Below, in pieces: positions 12,373 to 25,100 of a DNA stretch of 64,000 nt. Origin of the DNA: Chondrosia reniformis (Eukaryota > Porifera > Demospongiae > Chondrillida > Chondrillidae); assembly GCA_947172415.1 (NCBI GenBank), contig OX359192.1, forward strand, positions 498,501 through 562,500, in the 5' to 3' direction. Each line of letters opens with the position of its first letter. Position 1 is the first letter of the stretch. The notes under the pieces are model-generated. The model was not told where the DNA came from. It did no database searches and worked only from the letters and a program-made list of their open reading frames with translations. A program made the translations under genes and the position numbers.

Positions 12373-12769
12373 CTACATATTCAACTTCTTATATAAAAGA
12401 TGTACATACAGTTTAACGCCCAGGCGTCTACTGTCGAAGTAAAGATGGTGGATAGTGTAAACCAAATTAAGGAACGAATATATCTGCGCTCTTTAGATAA
12501 TGACTGTTTTTAACATTAGCACGCAATAAAGATAGATACAGAAACGTTAATTGTGTATGTGCTATCTCGTATCCGGTTGTAAACTTGGAATTCTATATAT
12601 GATTGGATAATTGTTATATGGAAGGGGGTGACTTGGTCAACTTGAACTACAACAACTTGACAGACATTCCAAACAAATTATATACATTTTTTCAGGTAGT
12701 CCGTACAGAATCAGAGACGCATTGAAGTTCAGTCTGCATGAAGCCGCGTAATAAATTTGCCCGTCACGA
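12373..12769. other. Spacer between LRR copies A and B, with the duplication junction
   Basis: It contains the motif ACGCCCAGGCGT (12416-12427), a 22-codon frame starting about 12444, the truncated first exon of a third-copy-like gene (12618-12680) and then, abruptly, the copy of the sequence that lies upstream of copy A. No complete gene was seen. Confidence 0.7.
12618..12680 (+). pseudogene. Truncated first exon of an LRRC28-like gene (copy C type)
   Basis: ATGGAAGGGGGTGAC onward matches copy C exon 1 at 14944 (MEGG-LVNLNYNNLTDIPNK) for 63 bp, then switches to tatacattttttcagg, the upstream flank of copy A. This is the scar of the tandem duplication that made copies A and B. Confidence 0.88.
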
Positions 12770-14698
12770 ATGGTTACTATGGAAAGTGGAGAGTTAGTCT
12801 GCTTAAATTACAGCAATTTAACTGACCTACCAAAAGAAGTATTAGAAGAATATTTATTTCGGGAAAACTTAGAAAAGCTGTATCTAAAGCAAAATTTAAT
12901 TACAGACCTGGTAATTATAAATTCTTTAAAAATTGCATATTACTTATTACTTGATGTAGTACTACATGTATTTGTTTCATGTAAATAGAATCCAAGAATT
13001 TCCATATTTAAGGCTCTGAAGGAATTGTAAGTGCATGCGCATCAATTTAACTTTTGGAATTGTACTTTTACTAACTATTTTACTCGCTAGATATCTCCAT
13101 TCTAATTGCCTTACAACTCTCCCTGATGAAATAGGAGAATTGAAAAACTTGGAACAGTTAAATGTTGATCAAAACAATCTTACCTCACTCTCCCCAGCGG
13201 TAGGGAAGCTAATAAAATTAAAGAGTATCAGTTTCAATGGAAACAGAATTAAGTCAATACCTAATGGTAAGTCAAAAGATAAATAACATAGCCATAACAA
13301 GATAAACATTTTGATACAGATTCATTGCTACATTGGGTCTATGACAAGTGAGATTAGTGAGCTTTCCGTAGCCGATCGAAACAATCAAATATTTCTGGAC
13401 GTTTTGGTCCGTAGACCTTTTTCAGCTGATAAAACACTGATTGTTTCAATCGGCTACGGAAATCTCACTAATCTTACTTGTCATAAACATTTTGAGTTTA
13501 CAGCAAATAATATATACATTGAATACTATATAGGGCGTGCAGTTTTGTTATTGCAGTATTGCCTGATATTGTAGCACATTCTTCTAATGCATTCTGTGAG
13601 GTTATCTGTTCAATCTTTCAGCTATTTGGAATTGTAGCAGTCTGTTGGTAGTAAGTGGAAGTTGCAATGAGATAGACCATTTGGATGGAGGCATTGTGAA
13701 ATGCCTGAACCTACAGAGATTGAATTTGGATTGTAACAAACTGACCACCCTACCACCTCAGTTGGCTGGATTAGAGAATGTTAATGAACTCTCATTCAGT
13801 GGCAACAATTTGGAGTATATTCCAATTGGTGTGTACATTTGCCATAGTATATGTAATTGCAATAGACATATTCAGCTTCACATATATACCACAACCATAT
13901 GTGGCTGGCATTTTATATGCCATGAAATAATAAAATATTAATAATATACATATTTATCTGTATTCTGCAAAGCATTTGAGAGGCTACTGAAGTTAAGATC
14001 ACTACTGCTTGATTCCAATCCAAGACTGTGTCGCATTCCTGGGAGCATATTCAGAGCAAAATTGTCCACCTTGGGAATAGTAAAGTAAATATATATAATG
14101 ATAAGCAAAAATTAATCACTGGAAAAGTATTACACCAAACCAGCCAGAATATATCCTTATGTTACATCAGATGTGGTACTGAGTCTGACAAGGGTCAATG
14201 GGAACCAGATCTTGTAACAGACAAGTTTGAAGTCCAACTGAAGAAAAGTAGTCTTATAGCTAGATTACAAGAACTGACTGCGAGACAGATCAGTGCCACT
14301 CTTCAGAAAAGTATCTAAGTACTTACTACTACATTTATAATGCCTATAATGCATTCCTTTTCCATATTTCAGATTTTGATGTTAAATGGATTTGGCAGGC
14401 AAAGACAATTGCAGATAAACTCCCACTTCCAGTTTCCATTTCAGAATCATTAATTCCAAGTGGATATTGTACATGTGGTTACCCTCTGATGTCCACAACA
14501 GATGGCATTGCGATCCATATGAAATGTAAAGATCTTTCTAGCTTTCAAACAGTCTCTAGCATTCAAGGCAATTTAGGGACATTCCTCAAACCGCCTCTTC
14601 AAGTTTATGAAGAAAGCCTTCAAATTATTTCATTCGAATTTGTATTTTGTAGTACCTCTTGCTTGGCCACATTTGTATACTCACTAAGCAAGTACTAG
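12770..14698 (+). CDS. LRRC28-like leucine-rich-repeat protein, copy B
   Basis: The same seven-exon structure and nearly the same protein as copy A, including the CTCGYPLM and FCSTSCLATF C-terminal motifs. The start is ATG 12770 (MVTMESGELVCLNYS). Visible differences are a few substitutions (for example a Gly for Asp in HLDGGIV) and a roughly 90-bp shorter intron before exon 6. All splice sites appear usable, so I treat it as functional. It carries the same intronic MITE at the same place, so the insertion predates this duplication. Confidence 0.78.
13340..13485. mobile_element. MITE copy in LRR gene B (same insertion as in copy A)
   Basis: Element 13342-13483 flanked by TA, identical in structure and intron position to 10923-11068. 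It was duplicated along with the gene and is not an independent insertion. Confidence 0.82.
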
Positions 14699-14943
14699 CT
14701 ACATATTCAACTTCTTATATAAAAGATGTACATACAGTTTAACGCCCAGGCGTCTACTGTCGAAGTAAAGATGGTGGATGGTGTAAACCAAATTAAGGAA
14801 CGAATATATCTGCGCTCTTTAGATAATGACTGTTTTTAACATTAGCACGCAATAAAGATAGATACAGAAACGTTAATTGTGTATGTGCTATCTCGTATCC
14901 GGTTGTACACTTGGAATTCTATATATGATTGGATGACTGTTAT

Positions 14944-17531
14944 ATGGAAGGGGGTGAATTGGTCAACTTGAACTACAACAACTTGACAGACATTCCAAAC
15001 AAGTTATTAGAAGAAAATTTGTTTCGGAAAAAGTTAGAAAAGTTGTATTTAAAGCAAAATTTAATAGTACAATTGGTAAGTCCATTAGGAACATTACAGC
15101 TTTCTGCTTATAAGTAGATCTTGTTTTTAACGTGTCCATGTGAGTAGAATCCAAGGGTTGCTGCTTTTAAAGCTTTGAAGGAATTGTGAGTGTTGCTATT
15201 GCTATATTGTTTCATTCCCCTTTACAAGTACAGGTATTTACTCTACAGATATCTCCACTCCAATCGCCTGACTACAATCCCTGACGAGATCGGAGAACTG
15301 GAGAGCTTGGAACAGTTAAATGTTGATCAGAATAGCCTCACTTCACTCAACCCAGCCGTAGGGAAGCTAGTAAAGTTAAGGATTATAAGCTTCAGCAGAA
15401 ATAATATAAAGTCAATACCAAACAGTATGTGTTACATAAGAGCAGTGTTTATGAGGTGGTAGTCATCTAATTGTGTTTGCTTGTGAAGGTATTTGGAGTT
15501 GTGGCAGTTTAGAGAGTATCGATGGAAGCTGTAACCAGATCGAGCATTTGGATGCTGATATTGGCATGTCTGCCAACCTCCAGAGACTCAATTTGGATTG
15601 TAACAAACTGACAACTCTACCTCCTCAACTAGCTGGACTGGAGAATGTCAAAGAGCTCTCCTTCAGTGGTAACAACTTGGAGAGCATACCAGTTGGTATG
15701 TGAGAGAGGGTGTGACGTAGGTGTACGAGAGAGGGTGTGTCATTAAGTGTATGAGAGAGGGTGTGGCAGTAGGTGTATGAGAGAGGATGTGTCATTAAGT
15801 GTATGAGAGAGGGTGTGTCATTAAGTGTATGAGAGAGGGTGTGGTAGTAGGTGTATGAGAGAGGGTGTGGCAGTAGGTGTATGAGAGAGGGTGTGGTAGT
15901 AGGTGTATGAGAGAGGGTGTGGCAGTAGGTGTATGAGAGAGGGTGTGGTAGTAGGTGTATGAGAGAGGGTGTGGCAGTAGGTGTATGAGAGAGGGTGTGG
16001 CAGTAGGTGTATGAGAGAGGGTGTGACAGTAGGTGTATGAGAGAGGGTGTGACAGTAGGTGTATGAGAGAGGGTGAGTATGAATGTATAATTATAGAAAG
16101 TGGTACAGGGTGTGTGAAATGGGTCTGGTTCAGTTGTGTAGTTGTATGACTGTCACCAGGGATGTGTTACAAGTACATACAACACTTGAGTGGTGTGTAC
16201 TTTACTATCCTTTTCCATTACTATACATACGTATGTGATATTCTGCTAAGTTGGTGCATGCTATGGTATAATTATCTGTAGCATTTGAAAGACTGGCACA
16301 TTTGAAGTCTCTTTTGCTCGACTCCAATCCGAGACTGTCTCACATCCCGGGGAACATCCTCTCATCCAAATCCTTGGCGTACTTGGGAATAGTAAAGTAA
16401 TGCGTGTATTACTCACTTGTATATTCTGTGCATTTCAAGAATTTAGTGACTATATATAAATAAGTAAAAGTACATTTATATACCAAACTGAGCTGTGAGT
16501 ATGTAAAACTCTCTTAGTTTGTCACACATTGATACCTTATATAGATGTGGGACTAATGTGAGCAATATGAATCAGTTTCATGAACTTATTCCTAATTTTG
16601 AATTTCACATAAGAACGTCAGTACCTCCGTTACAAGAGTTAGCTGCAAGACTGATTGCCCAAAGAAGTGAGTTATAATCATATAGGCAAGTCTATTATTC
16701 AAAGTATTGTATTTGCTATCAATATTATATGTCCGTATTTGTTTTTTACCGATAACATTGATTATATAGTAACAATAGGCTTGTCTTCTGTATAAACATT
16801 TCCAAATGCTGATGGATATTATGTGTAACACGTTGGTATAGAATATATATCTAGCTAAGTACAAATTGACAACCTCTTTGATACTTGGGTGAGAAGTTCT
16901 TCTCCTTAAATCCCTAATATAAAGCTCCTTGTTCTCCTGACCCTTAATTACAGACTGTGACATTGTATCTTTAAGTTAATCAATCTATTCATATGTAAGT
17001 ACAAGAAGTTGACTGTTAAAGGATGCATTTACATGTGGAACAGAAGAAGAAGGAAAAGAAAAGAGAAGACTCCTGTATCTTCATCCAAACTCCAAGTTCC
17101 CTATAGCCTTTTTTACAGAGTAGGCATAGCATGTAGGAAAATGGTGTATAAGATTTTTCATGTATACGTTTTGACAATGAATTCCTTTTCTAGTTTTAAT
17201 CTTCAATGGTAAATACGTCTGGCAGACTAAAACAATTGCAGACAGGCTTCCAATTCCAATTTCAGTTTCAAATTTATTAAGTCCAAGTGGGTTCTGTACC
17301 TGTGGATATCCTGTCATGGAGCTGAGAGAAGGCTGTGTGGTCCATCTGAAGGGAAGATACGGTCTCACAATGAACAGACTACCAGAAAGGACCTACCTGA
17401 AACCTCTTGAAGTAAATGGAGAAAATGACCCAGGTGTCATATTGTCCTATACTTTCTGTAGTTCCTCTTGCTTGAGTACATTTTTCATTAATTATACAAT
17501 TTGGACGTATCATAACAGTTCAATTTTATAA
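14944..17531 (+). CDS. LRRC28-like leucine-rich-repeat protein, copy C
   Basis: The diverged third paralogue. Exon 1 (MEGGELVNLNYNNLTDIPNK) is followed by LRR exons at about 15250-15424 (YLHSNRLTTIPDEIGELESL) and 15490-15694 (RLNLDCNKLTTLPPQLAGLE), an exon at about 16281-16400 (LLLDSNPRLSHIPGN), one at about 16545-16670 and a last exon from about 17195 encoding CTCGYPVMELREG and FCSSSCLSTF, with the stop at 17529-17531. ATG 14944 is preferred to ATG 14929 because only the former survives in the fossil exon at 12618. Copy C differs from A and B throughout, so it is the older split. Its intron after the third LRR exon is filled by a 26-bp minisatellite. Confidence 0.75.
15705..16075. repeat. 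26-bp minisatellite in LRR copy C intron
   Basis: About 14 copies of gtgtatgagagagggtgtgg plus cagtag, tagtag or cattaa variants, beginning right at the exon donor. Confidence 0.9.
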
Positions 17532-17663
17532 TAAAACAGTTAATCCTGTGGTATTCTTTTAAGTATATTCATTTGTAATTGGATACTTATTTGTTTAGCG
17601 GTATTTACTAATTGTCGATTCAGCAATAATGACGTGACAAGCGCTTGTGGTTGACCGCGGGTA

Positions 17664-17675
17664 ACGCCCAGGCGT
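17664..17675. promoter_or_regulatory. ACGCCCAGGCGT motif ahead of endosulfine
   Basis: A near-palindromic 12-mer 35 bp upstream of the endosulfine ATG. The identical 12-mer occurs at 12416-12427 and 14742-14753 in the LRR spacers, where an ATG follows within about 30 bp. It is probably a core-promoter or factor-binding element; function is inferred from position only. Confidence 0.45.
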
Positions 17676-17709
17676 GTATAATTTGAGGGAGGAGTCGTTT
17701 TTAGAAAAG

Positions 17710-18831
17710 ATGACTGAAGAGGGCAAAGATAAACCTGAAACGAAGTCAGAGGAGGAAGATGTAAGTTACTATTAATTAAAAATCTATCAAAATAGTGTAG
17801 ATGGATGTTCCTAGGAGATACGTAACCTTTTAATTAACTAACATTGACATGTTTGATATACTCGCTATGTCTGTAGCCAATTGCTAAATCTAACGCCGAA
17901 TTTACCAGGAAATACGGCGGACTAGGGAAGAAACCTCCAACCATGGTTCACGTACAGAGAAGACTATCAAAGGTAGTGACCACTTGTCCAACATTTGTAC
18001 AGAGATCATTTTCATATCACTTTCAAGCTTTGTTCATATTGAGGAACCTTTTGACGTGGTTGCTTTATATAGCAGCAAGCAAAGCAAGACCTGAAATTTG
18101 AAAACTATAGTTATCCACATGTAGCATATAGTATGGTACATAACAATGTTTAGCACTTTCTAAGATGATTGTGATAAAGTTGTTTCAGACTGCTAAATGT
18201 GGATTGTCAGGCAACTTTGACAATTTTGAATGTTGGAATTTTGACCTTAAGAGATTTTTTAGTCAATTTACAAGGGTATCTTTGACTCAATAAATTGTTA
18301 ATGGCCACATATTGTATATATCCTCAAGATCTTCTAGGTGCATTCATGTATAAAAATGGAAATCACATGATAAGCAAAATGATGTATATTTGTATCTGGA
18401 TACACTAGATACTGTAATTGTTTGTTTTGTAGTACTTCTAAATATAGTACTTCCAAATATAGTATGATGTTAACATTTATATATATATATATATTATAGT
18501 GAAGATGTTGTAATATCAAACATGTAGTCATGTAATCTGCAACTGATATTTGTAACAATATTAGGAGCAATCAGTGTTAGACAGTAATTGGGCAATATGT
18601 TGCAATAATAGACACATATTGCACAATATGTAGATCCTTTGAATGTATGTAAGCTGTTGTTGTGTGTAGCAAGGAGGTCAGAAGTACTTTGATTCTGGTG
18701 AGTATGCCAAGTCACACACAAACACAGAGAAGAAGGAGATAGCCTCACTGCCTCACATGATGCTGAGAGACAAGCAAGTCAAGAAGGTTCCTCAACGACC
18801 CAGTGGTCTGGCCAGTCCTACTGCAGACTAG
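17710..18831 (+). CDS. ENSA: Endosulfine/ARPP19 family protein
   Basis: A small inhibitor of PP2A-B55. When the Ser of the FDSG(D/E)Y motif is phosphorylated by Greatwall kinase it blocks the phosphatase and allows mitotic entry. There are three exons: 17710-17760 (acidic start), 17878-17972 (EFTRKYGGLGKKP) and 18670-18831 (GGQKYFDSGEYAKS, then QRPSGLASPTAD and stop). All phases are zero. The FDSGEY core is intact, with Glu for the usual Asp. The C-terminal QRPSG resembles the vertebrate PKA-site region but lacks its basic pair. The total is about 102 aa, in the family range. The last exon is duplicated at 37509-37670. Confidence 0.92.
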
Positions 18832-19147
18832 TTGTGTGACCGGAGTAGAGTGTCTTGTGACGAGTTTTAAGACTTTGAAATTGAGAAAATTGTTTGCACA
18901 CATTCATGCTTAAACGCATTCATAATCGTGCATTGACCAAATGAACAAGCTCTTTATCGTCTTATTTATGAGTAGAATCTTTGAAATGGTTATGTGGTAT
19001 AGTTCTAAAGTAATTATTTGTTTAGTATCCATCTTAAACGGTGCTTTTTAACAATCATTTGTATGCAATATAGGCTATATACATATACATACGAATTTGT
19101 GAACACTCGCGTGATGACGATAATATATCTCGCCTCCATATATTATT
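18832..19147. other. Endosulfine 3' UTR and ankyrin gene A upstream region
   Basis: About 316 bp, AT-rich. It is also present in unit B (37671-38022), where an extra stretch of about 40 bp lies just before the start. No gene was seen. Confidence 0.6.
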
Positions 19148-22100
19148 ATGACGATGCATCACGCGAGTGACGGGGGGAATAAGATGTCTCTTGGTAAAGC
19201 TTCTGCTAAAGGAGACTTCGATAAGGTAACAAAACTTATTAAAGAAGGACGCAACATTGAAAAACAAGTAAAGTATTCGCATCGCAAGTGGAAGGTAACT
19301 GATAAACCTGTACGGAAATGTACTCCTCTTATTATCGCGTCCTCCGAAGGACACCTCGATGTAGCGCGTCAGCTTATTAGCGCTGGAGCGAACGTACATG
19401 CGAAAGACGGTTGCTCGGGAAGTCGTAAGACCGCTCTGCATTATGCGTCCGAACATGGTCATCGTGGCGTAGTTCTGATCTTACTGAATAACGGTAGTAG
19501 ATCGAATGAACCAGACGATTGTACAATGCATACTCCGTTAATGCGTGCTATTATCAGTGGGCATGAAGACATTGCGTTAGAACTCATTTCCAGACTGCAT
19601 GGAGATGATTTGGGTGTAAAGGACGGCGAAGGCCATTCAGCTCTTTATTACGCCCATAGAAAAACCTTTAGTAAATGTACTGAATTATTACTAAGCAAGA
19701 TGGCTGAAGGTGATGGAGGAAATAAAGAAGTGAGTGATGCTAGAGCTTGGCTCAAGGATTACAAGGAGAAAGCCCTTTGTAGAGCCTGCAAAGAAGGAAA
19801 TTTGGACGAAGTGAAGCTACTTATTAAAAATGGCTACAATATAGAAGAACAGGTAGAGTATGTTCATCACGGAGACACCTTGTCAAAATGTACTTCTACA
19901 GACACCTTGTCAAAGTGTACTCCTCTTATAATAGCATCCTCTGAAGGACATGTTGATATTGTGACAGAGCTTCTTAGAGCTGGAGCTGACATACACAATA
20001 AAGATTCAGTGCTAGGGAGGACTGCTCTACACTATGCATGTAATAGTGGTCACATTCTAGTGGTTCAACTTCTGTTAGATAGGGGAAGTCCCCTTAATGA
20101 ACCAGATGATTATGACAATCAGACTCCATTAATCCTTGCTGCTTACTTTGGACATGAAGAGGTTGCATCAGAACTTCTTCAAAGAGGAGCAGATATCCAT
20201 GTAAAGAGTAAGAAACTTCGTCGCACTGCTCTTCACATTGCTTGTTTAAAGGGACACCTGAAATGTGCTCAGGTGTTACTAGATGCTGGAAGTAGACTGA
20301 ATGAACCAGATGATTATGACAACTGGACTCCATTAATCATTGCTGCTTGCTTTGGACATGAAGAGGTTGCATCAGAACTTCTTCAAAGAGGAGCAGATAT
20401 CCATGTAAAGAGTAAGAAATTTGGTCGCACTGCTCTTCACATTGCTTGTTTAAAGGGACACCTGAAATGTGCTCAGGTGTTACTAGATGCTGGAAGTAGA
20501 CTGAATGAACCAGATGATTATGACAACTGGACTCCATTAATCCTTGATGCTTCCTTTGGACATGAAGAGGTTGCATCAGAACTTCTTCAAAGAGGAGCAG
20601 ATATCCATGTAAAGAGTAAGAAACATGGTCGCACTGCTCTTCACATTGCTTGTTTAAAGGGACACCTGAAATGTGCTCAGTTGTTACTAGATGCTGGAAG
20701 TAGACTGACTGAACCAGATGACTATGACAATCAGACTCCATTAATCCTTGCTGCTTCTTTTGGACATGAAGAGGTTGCATCAGAACTTCTTCAAAGAGGA
20801 GCAGATATCCATGTAAAGAGTAAGAAACTTGGTCGCACTGCTCTTCACCATGCTTGTGTAAAGGGACACCTGAAATGTGCTCAGTTGTTACTAGATGCTG
20901 GAAGTAGACTGAATGAACCAGATGATTATGACAATCAGACTCCATTAATCCTTGCTGCTTACTTTGGACATGAAGAGGTTGCATCAGAACTTCTTCAAAG
21001 AGGAGCAGATATCCATGTAAAGAGTAAGAAACTTCGTCGCACTGCTCTTCACATTGCTTGTTTAAAGGGACACCTGAAATGTGCTCAGGTGTTACTAGAT
21101 GCTGGAAGTAGACTGAATGAACCAGATGATTATGACAACTGGACTCCATTAATCATTGCTGCTTCTTTTGGACATGAAGAGGTTGCATCAGAACTTCTTC
21201 AAAGAGGAGCAGATATCCATGTAAAGAGTAAGAAACTTGGTCGCACTGCTCTTCACCATGCTTGTGTAAAGGGACACCTGAAATGTGCTCAGTTGTTACT
21301 AGATGCTGGAAGTAGACTGAATGAACCAGATGATTATGACAATCAGACTCCATTAATCCTTGCTGCTTACTTTGGACATGAAGAGGTTGCATCAGAACTT
21401 CTTCAAAGAGGAGCAGATATCCATGTAAAGAGTAAGAAACTTGGTCGCACTGCTCTTCACCATGCTTGTGTAAAGGGACACCTGAAATGTGCTCAGTTGT
21501 TACTAGATGCTGGAAGTAGACTGAATGAACCAGATGATTATGACAATCAGACTCCATTAATCCTTGCTGCTTACTTTGGACATGAAGAGGTTGCATCAGA
21601 ACTTCTTCAAAGAGGAGCAGATATCCATGTAAAGAGTAAGAAACTTCGTCGCACTGCTCTTCACATTGCTTGTTTAAAGGGACACCTGAAATGTGCTCAG
21701 GTGTTACTAGATGCTGGAAGTAGACTGACTGAACCAGATGATTATGACAACTGGACTCCATTAATCATTGCTGCTTGCTTTGGACATGAAGAGGTTGCAT
21801 CAGAACTTCTTCAAAGAGGAGCAGATATCCATGTAAAGAGTAAGAAACTTGGTCGCACTGCTCTTCACATTGCTTGTTTAAAGGGACACCTGAAATGTGC
21901 TCAGTTGTTACTAGATGCTGGAAGTAGACTGACTGAACCAGATGACTATGACAATCAGACTCCATTAATCCTTGCTGCTTCTTTTGGACATGAAGAGGTT
22001 GCATCAGAACTTCTTCAAAGAGGAGCAGATATCCATGTAAAGAGTAAGAAACTTGGTCGCACTGCTCTTCACCATGCTTGTGTAAAGGGACACCTGAAAT

Positions 22101-25100
22101 GTGCTCAGTTGTTACTAGATGCTGGAAGTAGACTGAATGAACCAGATGATTATGACAATCAGACTCCATTAATCCTTGCTGCTCTCTTTGGACATGAAGA
22201 GGTTGCATCAGAACTTCTTCAAAGAGGAGCAGATATCCATGTAAAGAGTAAGAAACATGGTCGCACTGCTCTTCACATTGCTTGTGAACAGGGACACCTG
22301 AAATGTGCTCAGTTGTTACTAGATGCTGGAAGTAGACTGAATGAACCAGATGATTGTGACAACTGGACTCCATTAATCCTTGCTGCTTACTTTGGACATG
22401 AAGAGGTTGCATCAGAACTTCTTCAAAGAGGAGCAGATATCCATGTAAAGAGTAAGAAACTTGGTCGCACTGCTCTTCACATTGCTTGTGAACAGGGACA
22501 CCTGAAATGTGCTCAGGTGTTACTAGATGCTGGAAGTAGACTGAATGAACCAGATGATCATGACAACTGGACTCCATTAATCATTGCTGCTTGCTTTGGA
22601 CATGAAGAGGTTGTATCAGAACTTCTTCAAAGAGGAGCAGATATCCATGTAAAGAGTAAGAAACTTCGTCGCACTGCTCTTCACATTGCTTGTTTAAAGG
22701 GACACCTGAAATGTGCTCAGGTGTTACTAGATGCTGGAAGTAGACTGAATGAACCAGATGATCATGACAACTGGACTCCATTAATCATTGCTGCTTACTT
22801 TGGACATGAAGAGGTTGCATCAGAACTTCTTCAAAGAGGAGCAGATATCCATGTAAAGAGTAAGAAAGATGGTGGCACTGCTCTTCACATTGCTTGTGCA
22901 GAGGGACACCTGAAATGTGCTCAGGTGTTACTAGATGCTGGAAGTAGACTGAATGAACCAGATGATTATGACAATCAGACTCCATTATTCATTGCTGCCT
23001 ACTTTGGACATGAAGTAATTGTATCCGAACTTCTTCAAAGAGGAGCAGATATCCATGTAAAGAGTAAGAAACGTGGTCGCACTGCTCTTCACATTGCTTG
23101 TGAACAGGGACACCTGAAATGTGCTCAGGTGTTACTAGATGCTGGAAGTAGACTGAATGAACCAGATGATTATGACAATCAGACTCCATTAATCCTTGCT
23201 GCTCTCTTTGGACATGAAGAGGTTGCATCAGAACTTCTTCAAAGAGGAGCAGATATCCATGTAAAGAGTAAGAAACTTGGTCGCACTGCTCTTCACATTG
23301 CTTGTGTAGAGGCACACCTGAAATGTGCTCAGTTGTTACTAGATGCTGGAAGTAGACTGAATGAACCAGATGATTATGACAATCAGACTCCATTAATCCT
23401 TGCTGCTCTCTTTGGACATGAAGAGGTTGCATCAGAACTTCTTCAAAGAGGAGCAGATATCCATGTAAAGAGTAAGAAACTTGGTCGCACTGCTCTTCAC
23501 ATTGCTTGTGTAGAGGCACACCTGAAATGTGCTCAGTTGTTACTAGATGCTGGAAGTAGACTGAATGAACCAGATGATAACGGTAACACACCACTGCACC
23601 TTTCTGTGAAGCAACCTAAAGTAATGCAATGGTTAATTGAAAGAGGATGTAATGTTTTAGTAAAGAATAAGAAAGGACTTACTGCTATGGACTTGGTTGT
23701 TATAGTTATACTACCCCAGTGGTTCAATGAATCAACCCTCCCTCAAATTGGCCTCCTTGCTGAAGCTGGCTGCAAACTGACAATTCAGGGTGAGCAAGAT
23801 TCAAGTTTATATCCTAAAAAGGTTATATGTGTAATTGGCAATACTCGAAGCGGAAAGAGTACATTAATAGCTGCATTGAGGAATGAAGGTACATCAACCA
23901 TTGGAAAAATATTGAAGAGATTACAAAAAGTTGATAATATAACGGAAAGAACAGCTGGAATAGAACCAGTTTCATTTAGAAGTCAAAAGTATGGAGAAGT
24001 GGTGTTCTATGACTTTGCAGGTCAACATGAATACCATGGACCGCACCAGACCTTCCTTGAAACTCTGGTAAAGAGACCTGGCACCACTTTGACTGTCCTG
24101 CTCCTCATGAAGGCAACAGAAAAAGAAGAAGTTATATTACAACAGTTGACACGATGGCTCCAACCACTTTCATGGATCACCTCATCTTTTATTCAGGTGA
24201 CTGTAGTTGGGAGCTTTGCTGATCAAGTTAAGGACTTGCAAGAGGCCAAACAAAAGATTGAAAGATGCTGTCAGTCACTGCAGCTACTGAAAAGAGATAT
24301 TCTAAATATTCAATATATTATCTTCACTGATTCAGTACTCCTTGATTGTCGTTGGATTCACTCTGATGGTATTGAGAAAATATGCAGGCTTATTAACCAG
24401 TCGCGACCTCCTGCTAACTTACATTTACTTTCAGAGAACAAGCCATACAATGTTCACTACGTTTTACATCACTTAAGAAGGGTAAAACAATTGGTTTTAT
24501 CAATTGACCGATTTTCTGATTGGCTAGAGTTAAGGAAAATGCATATTCATCTTACAAAGGAGGAAGTTTTCATGTTATGCAAAGACCTCTCATCCACAGG
24601 ACATGTGCTGTTAATTGAAAACAAGCAAGATCTAAGAAAGAGTTGGTTAGTTCTCCATTTGGATAAGATCCTTCACAGAATGTATGGAGCTCTCTTTACA
24701 AAAATAGCTCCAGAGACAAGTAACAAGTTTGGACTTGTACATGTAGACCTGATAACAAAACTACTTCCAGAGTTTGACCAAGATCTCATTGTGTCACTCT
24801 TAACTAGTATGGACTTCTGTCATGAGGTTGATCCTCTCTTATTCCAAAGTGGAGTACTCCCTCCTGACCAGGAAGAAGGCTGGCTATTCTTTCCATGTTT
24901 GGTCACTGCTAAACCGACCACTTACCTCCCACAAGAAGACTCCAGTTCAGAGTACAAATATCTCTGCTGGCAAGTCAATACTCCAAAGACAAAATTCTTT
25001 TCTCCTCGTCTCCTTCAGACAATCCTCCTTCGTCTCACCACCCATCAAACTGTCTTCAAACGTGACAAGCCCTCAAGAAGTGAGGAGGTGTCATTGCAAG

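Noticed and set aside
20094..23594. Long minus-strand frames (MESSCHNHLVHSVYF repeats) across the ankyrin array
   Set aside because: They are antisense shadows of the 204-bp modules; the sense frame has the clear protein family signal. The same applies to 38969-41449.
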